From Kalaharituber pfeilii (Eukaryota > Ascomycota > Pezizomycetes > Pezizales > Pezizaceae), in the NCBI GenBank assembly GCA_015179045.1, contig WHUZ01000013.1:124001-188000 (forward strand): DNA of 64,000 nucleotides, in the 5' to 3' direction. Each line of letters starts with the position of its first letter. The stretch's first letter is position 1. Below, in pieces: positions 58,523 through 64,000 of this stretch. Below the pieces are notes generated by a model. The model was not told where the DNA came from, searched no databases, and was given only the letters and a program-made list of their open reading frames with translations. The position numbers and the translations under genes are program-made.

Positions 58523-58844
58523 TTTACGCTCGTAACTGTCGTGGTACTACTAGTGGCGCCATTAACTGTTCGTTTGGTAGTAGCAACCCGGTTACAACAC
58601 ATGCATGATATGGTTCACGGGCACATCTTTGATACTCAGATAGGCAATATGGTTGATACTGTATTTCGCTACGAGGTGACCTACACCACCTCCAGACACA
58701 CCTTTCACACCAAAAACCCACGACTGAGGAACGCATATATCTCAAGTACCAGAAGAGGCTTCTTTTCATGCAGTTTGCACTAATGCTAAACTAAAGACTA
58801 TTCTTCATAGCTGACTTATCCCTTGCGAAGAAGATTGTTCTATC

Positions 58845-60530
58845 TTTTTTTATACATCATTACTCGCATGCCGCCTAACAGGCTATGGCGAGGTAGTACA
58901 AAGGAAATAAATGACTGAAAGCAAAATACAAGCAATGCAAGAACAATCAATGATGCTACACACCAGCTCGCCTCACCACCCACTCCATCAGTCCCTGTAA
59001 AGGACCACAGCCCCCCTCTCTCGCCTTTGGGAGGTCCTTCACTGCCTCTAGTCCCCCGGGCCACCTCCTCTTCCAACCCCTGCACCTGTGCCATATATGC
59101 AGCGCCGTTTCCTCAGCTTCCCCGCACCATCCACAGTCTGGCCCATCCACCTTGCCAATCTTGTGTCTCCAGGCTCGCAAGCCTTTCCCTCCCAGCAGGC
59201 CTGCCAGGGCGCGCACCCCGAAGCCCTGTCTCTGTAATGGCCTATAGTCCAGTCCCAGCCTGTCTCTTTCCCCCGCGCGCTGTGTCTTGGCTAGTTGGCG
59301 CATGCCCGCCTCTGTTACTATCTCGTCCTAGTATTGAAGGAAGGCGCCAATCTTTGCTGCCCTGTCTGCCTCCTCGTTGTCCCTTAGTCCTTTATGTCCC
59401 TTAACCCACATCGCCGCCAAATCCAGCCACTCCCGAGCTATCCTCCCTTCCCATGCTCTCCTGACCATGTGTGCAACTCCGTCCGGGGTCGGTCTCCCCT
59501 CTGCGATCTTCTGCAGTCTATCGCTCGCTACACGGGAGTCTGAGATGATGAGTGGCTCCTCGTCCCCTGTTTCCAAGGCCTTTGCTACAGCTAAGAGCTC
59601 CGCATGGTTGACCGTTGCTCTGGCACCCATATAGATGGATTCTGCATTGTCTGCTAGTATTCTGCCCTAGTCTTTCCATCGATCCTGCTATGTAGATCCC
59701 TCTCCATCCTTCGTCTTCTGCCTCTGCGATTTCCCTCTCCCATTCCTCCTTCTCTGCTGTCGCTGGAAGAGATGGGAGTACTGCCAATGGTAATGGCTCG
59801 CTCTGGTCCAAGCTACCCCTCAGGTAAATTCATTCTCCTCCTCCTCCAGTAAGTCCTCATACCCGAATCTCAAGGCCCTGGCCTCTACTCGTGCTCCCGT
59901 GTATCCCACTAGCGCTTGTGCTGATTCTAGATTCGCTTGCCCCTCCACTATATCCTGTCGGGTACCCCACGGGGCTTCTGTGATCCCCCTCGCTACTGCG
60001 TACTGCCAGCATTCTAGCTCCTCGAGGTTTGACTCCTCGAGCTTTGACTCCGGGGAGGTGCCATAGGCGTGCGTGGTGCATCCAAGCCCGGCTTCCCCAG
60101 GTGGCAATTGCCCTTGCTGCGCTCGTGTATATCTGCCCCCTGTTGGTGGGTCCTAGGCGCGTTAGCCTGTTCGTCACTGCCAATGCTGCCTTTTCTCCAG
60201 GTTCAACCTCTTCTGACGTGTGAGTAGAATTTCAGTCCCCAGTCTACTAGTAGACCTGCGAGTCTATAGTCTTGTCCCTTGACTTCAAAGATCACTACCT
60301 CCCTCTTCCCCTGGTCCAGTTCGTAGACCTCCTTCCTCGGCCTCTGGAGTGACCTATCCGAGAGGACTTCGTGGAAATCATCCACATGAAGGTCCTCTGG
60401 CTTGCCTTTTCCATGTCGGCTGGACCCCTACTAGGAAGGGCGAGGGAGAGTGGTGAACCCTGTGGCGTATCATCTGTCATTCTGGCCAGCGCTCGTTTTT
60501 TGCCATCCCAGATTAGGCTAAAGGTCGTTG
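58845..60530 (-). mobile_element. 5'-truncated Tad1-like LINE (non-LTR retrotransposon), degenerate
   Basis: Reading on the minus strand: reverse-transcriptase core DTPQGSPLSLALPS, VDDFHEVLSD (catalytic DD), a thumb region with SAARAIATWGSRAWMHHARL, then RNase H with NHAELLAVAKALE, ISDSRVASD and WVKGHKGLRDNEEADRAAK. A C-terminal zinc motif CGWCGEAEETALHIWHRC follows. Frames change between these blocks, so it is inactive. Its 3' end is a hairpin (CTCGCCATAGCC / GGCGGCATGCGAG) followed by TAATGATGTATAAAAAAA. This is the source-type tail of the many short tail copies in the window. Confidence 0.82.
59328..59630 (-). pseudogene. LINE RNase H domain segment
   Basis: Longest open block of the LINE: 100 codons containing the E (HAELLAVA), D (ISDSRVA) and terminal H...D (KGHKGLRDNEEADRA) residues of RNase HI. 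The first catalytic D region upstream is in another frame. Confidence 0.7.
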
Positions 60531-60532
60531 GC

Positions 60533-60905
60533 TATATCATTACTCGTACGCCGCCCTATGGGCTATGATGGGATTAAGTACATGGGGGATAATACTAACG
60601 GAAAATTAGCATAACATGAATGGCATAAAGCAGATAAATAGACGAACATGTGAAAACCCGAGCCCTAGGAAAGGTTATCTCTCTATCCACCTCATCAATT
60701 CCGCCAGGGGGTCCCATTCTCCTTCCTCTGTGGCCAGTGGCCTGTATATCGCTTCCAATCCTCCTTGCCACTTCCTCCTCCACACCTACACCGATTCCAG
60801 ATGTGTGTCGTCGTCTCCTCTTCCTCCCTACACCACCTGCATTCCGAACTGTCTGTCTTGCCCACTTTGTACCTCCATGCCCATAATCAAGGTAAATATT
60901 ATAAT
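60533..60905 (-). mobile_element. Second LINE 3' fragment, head-to-tail with the first
   Basis: Carries the zinc-motif region (CRWCREEEETT...HIWNRCR, in a shifted frame), a short 3' UTR and the hairpin tail GCCCATAGGGCGGC / TACGAGTAATGATAT. It has almost no A-tract and abuts the truncated 5' side of the first LINE. Confidence 0.65.
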
Positions 60906-62200
60906 GCATTACTTTTTTCTTTCGTTAGAAAAAGATCAAGGGAAAAGCTGAAGCCCGTGCTATGACCCCTCTGTTGAATTAGCTGAACAGGCAGCTACAG
61001 CAAGAAATACTAGAAAGTGCCGTACGGAAGGCCCTGCAGGTGTAGTTGAGGTTGACGAGGATAAGCAGACTGTGCAAGATGTTATTCTCATTGCAATAAG
61101 GTCTCATGTATCTTCCACTGCATCTATTTAGATGTTCGAGTAGAGTCTGCATCGAACATCTTAGTTTAGATATCTCTGAGTTGTAATCCATGAAAAACTC
61201 CGCATGTTAGCATGCGACACTGGTGATCCGCTTACCTTGTATGAAACTACCTGTGCGGAGTCATCCCGGGCCTGGTCTGGCTGCCTTGTTGGAATCATTG
61301 ACTGACCCAGCTAATATACATCAGCAATCTCCGCTAAATTTTAAGACTCATCTTGCTGGTGATTAGCGACTTGAATTTTTTATTCATAAGTTCAAAGACA
61401 GAATTTTACCTCATGCTTCATCTCGCCATACCCATAGGGCGGCATGCAAGTAATGATATTAAAAAAAAAACAAAAAAACACTTGTTTCACAGGTTTTTGA
61501 TTGCTGAAGAACGCTTGCTTGTGGTCCGGGATAGAATGGTTTGTGCCTCTTGCTCCTTTCGACGTTCAATTCACACACCTACGGGTGTCACTGGTGTTGC
61601 CCCGCTCCTTGGGGCTTCGCCCCTCCTTGGCCTTTGGGTCAGCTTCATTGATAGGACTATAAATGAATAAGAAGTAATATGATTAATAAAACCCAATAAC
61701 ACCATACCCTGCCTCGCCATACTAACCTGCGGAGCTGCAGGAAAGTGTTGGCTTGGTGTGCTTTGCATGTTGCCTGGAGGTACGGTGACCGAGGAGGGTG
61801 ATTCTGAAATAGGAGGTAAGAGGATGAAAGGGATGTGGGGAGGCATCTATTGGCACTGGGAGGGGACTTCGCTCTCTCGTTCTCGAAAAAAAAAAAACTA
61901 TATGAGTCCTGTTCGTACCGATGTGTGTAGCACAGTTCAGTTCAAGCTCGAGAATATCAGTCTTTGTGTTTCTTGAGAAAAGTGATTCATCAGGCTTCAT
62001 TCCCTCCCGCCCTTTACTCCCTTACGAAAAAAGAAAGAAAAAAGCCTTTACGGAACCCTCACACAGTGCCCCCCTCAAGCCTCTAAAAATGGGCTCCGGC
62101 ATGCTCTCGTGCCCAGACTATTATTTTCGGCCTTCAGCCGTAGCTTCGGCGTAGCCCTTCACTAGCCATATCAATACCTATGCCAATTAGATACATCTCA
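60906..62200. other. Repeat-derived intergenic DNA
   Basis: No gene I can support. It contains a LINE tail copy at 61421-61479 and a sequence at 62104-62150 that shares CTCTCGTGCCCAGACTATTA with the small element at 4952. Confidence 0.4.
61421..61479 (+). mobile_element. LINE 3'-tail copy
   Basis: TCTCGCCATACCCATAGGGC, GGCATGCAAGTAATGATATT and an A-rich tract. Target duplication not identified. Confidence 0.65.
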
Positions 62201-62254
62201 TACATGAGTATAATAAAGAACTCACCGCTGTCGTCCCCCAAATATGAGGTGCAC

Positions 62255-62603
62255 TTACCATCTGGTAAGTTTGAGGTCTGATTTGACACTCTCGATCTTC
62301 GTTTCCAAATTCCCAAACTTCAGGTTCATGTCGCCAAAGCCCTTTGCCAGACAAGCTCGGTGGTCATTTATTTGGAGAAAGAGGTGGAGATCGAGAAGGT
62401 GAGACTGAGCGGACGATGGCACAAGTCCGTCCGGTATGAGTCGGAGAGGGGACGGAAGTAGGAGAGCATACTGGGCGTCACCCGCAACACGGAGGGGCCC
62501 GCGGGCAATATATGTAGTTAGGTAGTTAGGATTGGTGTTCTTTTTTCTACTTTCTCTAATAAAGACCCTCGCCATAGCCCGTCGGGCGGCATGCGAGTAT
62601 TGA

Positions 62604-62636
<33 letters not shown>

Positions 62637-63035
62637 CCTTTGCCACAGTGGTTGCAGATTCACCGATACATTTGTGAAAACACCTCGCCATAGCCCACAG
62701 GGCGGCGTGCGAGTAATGAAAAAAAAAAAAAGAAACTGGTGAGAATCTCCCTTCCAAGGTCCTACCATCACCGTCCCTCGTTAATCGTTATCAAGTATTT
62801 ATGAATATGGGCTATACTTTACTTACCCCCGCAACTCGGTCATCCAGCTTACAGACTCGCTCATTCAATTGATCCATATATTTCGACTGTCCAACCGTTC
62901 GTCAGTTGAGTGAGAGGCAATCCATTAAACGTAGAATGACTTACCAAAGGATCGTTGTCACTCGGGGACCAATTTATTTTGGCTTTCTTCCTGGCATTAC
63001 TAGAAGTCTCGGGCACCTGTTAGTCTCCTGATCCA
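62255..63035 (-). CDS. Tentative multi-exon gene fragment with coiled coil
   Basis: Minus-strand blocks joined by good splice signals: VPETSSNARKKAKINW and SPSDNDPL (acceptor CTAACAG near 63017, donor GTAAGT near 62943), then SKYMDQLNERVCKLDDRVA (donor GTAAGT near 62828), and later CLAKGFGDMNLKFGNLETKI with ESVKSDLKLT (donor GTAAGT near 62260). The last two are heptad-rich. Two LINE tail copies sit in what would be an intron. Ends are not determined and the family is unknown. It could instead be a decayed gene or a repeat-encoded Gag. Confidence 0.3.
62566..62634 (+). mobile_element. LINE 3'-tail copy with long A-tract
   Basis: CCCTCGCCATAGCCCGTCGG, GCGGCATGCGAGTATTGATAT and 28 A. The core is a near-perfect hairpin. 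Confidence 0.75.
62683..62731 (+). mobile_element. LINE 3'-tail copy
   Basis: CCTCGCCATAGCCCACAGGG, CGGCGTGCGAGTAATG and an A-tract, 49 bases downstream of the previous copy and in the same orientation. Confidence 0.72.
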
Positions 63036-63771
63036 ACGAACTCTTCGTCTCTCGATCCGTTTACGAATCCCCTGAACTGGATAGATTGGTGGGCGATAGA
63101 ACGAGATGTAGTGATACGCACTCTAGGTTGCCTCAAAATGGAAGCAATTTGCTTGACTGTGTCGGTTATTCTGTCTTTTTTCTTCTTTTTATATCACGTA
63201 CCCCGGCTTGCAGCTGTTCGCCATGGCAGGGCGGTTTGTTCTGTCGGTATGATATTGCTTCGATCATCGTGGTGGATGCTACCAATAAAATACGATATGC
63301 CCAGCTAGGCCGATCTGGATGTTCCAGAACGTTCTCATAAATACGCCGTAGGTGTATTTCCTAGGAATCATTTCCAGCGTTCATCTTTACCTACCTAGGT
63401 GTACATACCTGCTGGCATTCTCACTATGCCTCCGTCTATATGTGGCGGTCATTCCACTTACTAGACAATGTCATTCCATATAATTGTCCCGTCGAAACAA
63501 TGAACACCAAAATGTGGCAGTTAAGTACGAAAAATAAAAAAAAAACTAAATGGGCGACCCCTGACGCGTTCGTTTTAAGTAAGGTAAGCATATTTGTATT
63601 GGTTCCAGTTTAGGGGGACAAACACCTTCCTCCCACTCAGAAGCCTACTTGCTCATCTTCTTACAACGTTATTCATCTTACATCTTTGCACAGAAAGCTG
63701 TAGGTCTAAGGTATGAGAAGAGTATCCATCAATACCAGAATGATGAGCTCTCCTCCTTCGTATTAAGAACT
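63036..63771. other. Intergenic with one family A tail copy
   Basis: Contains the retroposed tail at 63176-63231 and otherwise nothing recognisable. Confidence 0.4.
63176..63231 (-). mobile_element. Retroposed tail copy, family A, 56 bp
   Basis: Minus strand: CCCTGCCATGGCGAACAGCT, GCAAGCCGGGGTACGTGATAT and an A-rich tract. Flanks CGGTTATTCTGTC and CGGTTTGTTCTGTC may be a decayed target duplication. Confidence 0.65.
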
Positions 63772-64000
63772 TTACTTCACGACAACAATATAGAAGACCC
63801 CCCACAGGCCCTTCTTCCCTTGTATATGAACTCCCCCACCATCACGGCCATCCAACCTGAGGAACTTGCTCTTGAGATTTACAGGCTGAATTCCCTGTTT
63901 TCCATCATCAGACCAATGAATCTGAAACTTCTCCGCATTGCTGCAAGTGATGCAACCTTCATTTCCGGCAGATTTATTTACCACAGGACGAACGCCAGAT
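63772..64000 (-). CDS. C-terminus of a possible beta-trefoil/fascin-like protein (5' part outside window)
   Basis: The frame is open from the right edge to a stop at 63772. It reads EKFQIHWSDDGKQGIQPVNL then KSKFLRLDGRDGGG and a WGVFYIVVVK end. The alternation of EKFxIH and FLRLDG blocks is the repeat pattern of small fungal beta-trefoil proteins. No start is visible inside the window. The assignment is pattern-based. Confidence 0.4.
   Translation of the reverse strand, partial: SGVRPVVNKSAGNEGCITCSNAEKFQIHWSDDGKQGIQPVNLKSKFLRLDGRDGGGVHIQGKKGLWGVFYIVVVK

Noticed and set aside
1..64000. CRISPR arrays, bacterial operons, rRNA genes
   Set aside because: None seen; the direct repeats present are minisatellites, LTRs and target duplications in a eukaryotic context.

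Overview
This window is a piece of nuclear DNA from a filamentous ascomycete (Pezizomycotina). The evidence is the set of housekeeping genes, which are split by many short GT-AG introns of about 50-100 nt. There are also conserved proteins known mainly from Pezizomycotina, a Tad1-type LINE and a fungal Copia element. The repeat load would suit a transposon-rich lineage such as the truffle-type Pezizomycetes, but that placement is inference.

Left third (1-23 kb), mostly gene space. In order: a NADH pyrophosphatase (NPY1/NUDT12 type, minus, running off the left edge); the histone-binding WD40 protein HAT2 (minus); the cytoplasmic 5'-3' exoribonuclease XRN1 (plus); signal peptidase subunit SPC3 (plus); the Y-complex nucleoporin Nup120/Nup160 (minus); a conserved Pezizomycotina protein of unknown function (minus); and a small PMP3-family membrane protein spread over four exons (plus). 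The HAT2-XRN1 gap holds two tiny DNA-transposon relics with 9-bp target duplications, LINE tail copies and a CAGGCC-rich dispersed repeat.

Middle (24-46 kb), accessory DNA around one gene. It starts with a 0.5 kb element with terminal inverted repeats. Next comes a nearly intact Copia retrotransposon with identical 354-bp LTRs and a perfect 5-bp target duplication. A 665-bp solo LTR of another family follows. After that lies a Crinkler-type nuclease-kinase gene that is broken by frameshifts and by two retroposed insertions, each with its own target duplication. Then come a decayed RS-rich coding remnant and a long foldback repeat. An ACT-domain (CASTOR/GATS-like) gene sits at 41.5-43.0 kb, and a 71-bp pogo-like MITE lies near 45.6 kb.

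Right third (46-64 kb). A large triple-RRM RNA-binding protein gene is followed by about 14 kb of repeat graveyard: AT-rich decayed DNA, a second copy of the solo-LTR family, gag-like fragments in inverted arrangement, and nested 5'-truncated Tad1-like LINEs. The window ends with a tentative coiled-coil gene and the 3' end of a possible beta-trefoil protein.

The unifying signal is a pair of short LINE 3'-tail families (hairpin plus A-tract). Copies of only 40-370 bp have retroposed repeatedly across the window, and the target-site duplications of several can be read directly. The host genes form no evident pathway; they serve mRNA decay, secretion, nuclear transport, chromatin assembly and nutrient sensing.
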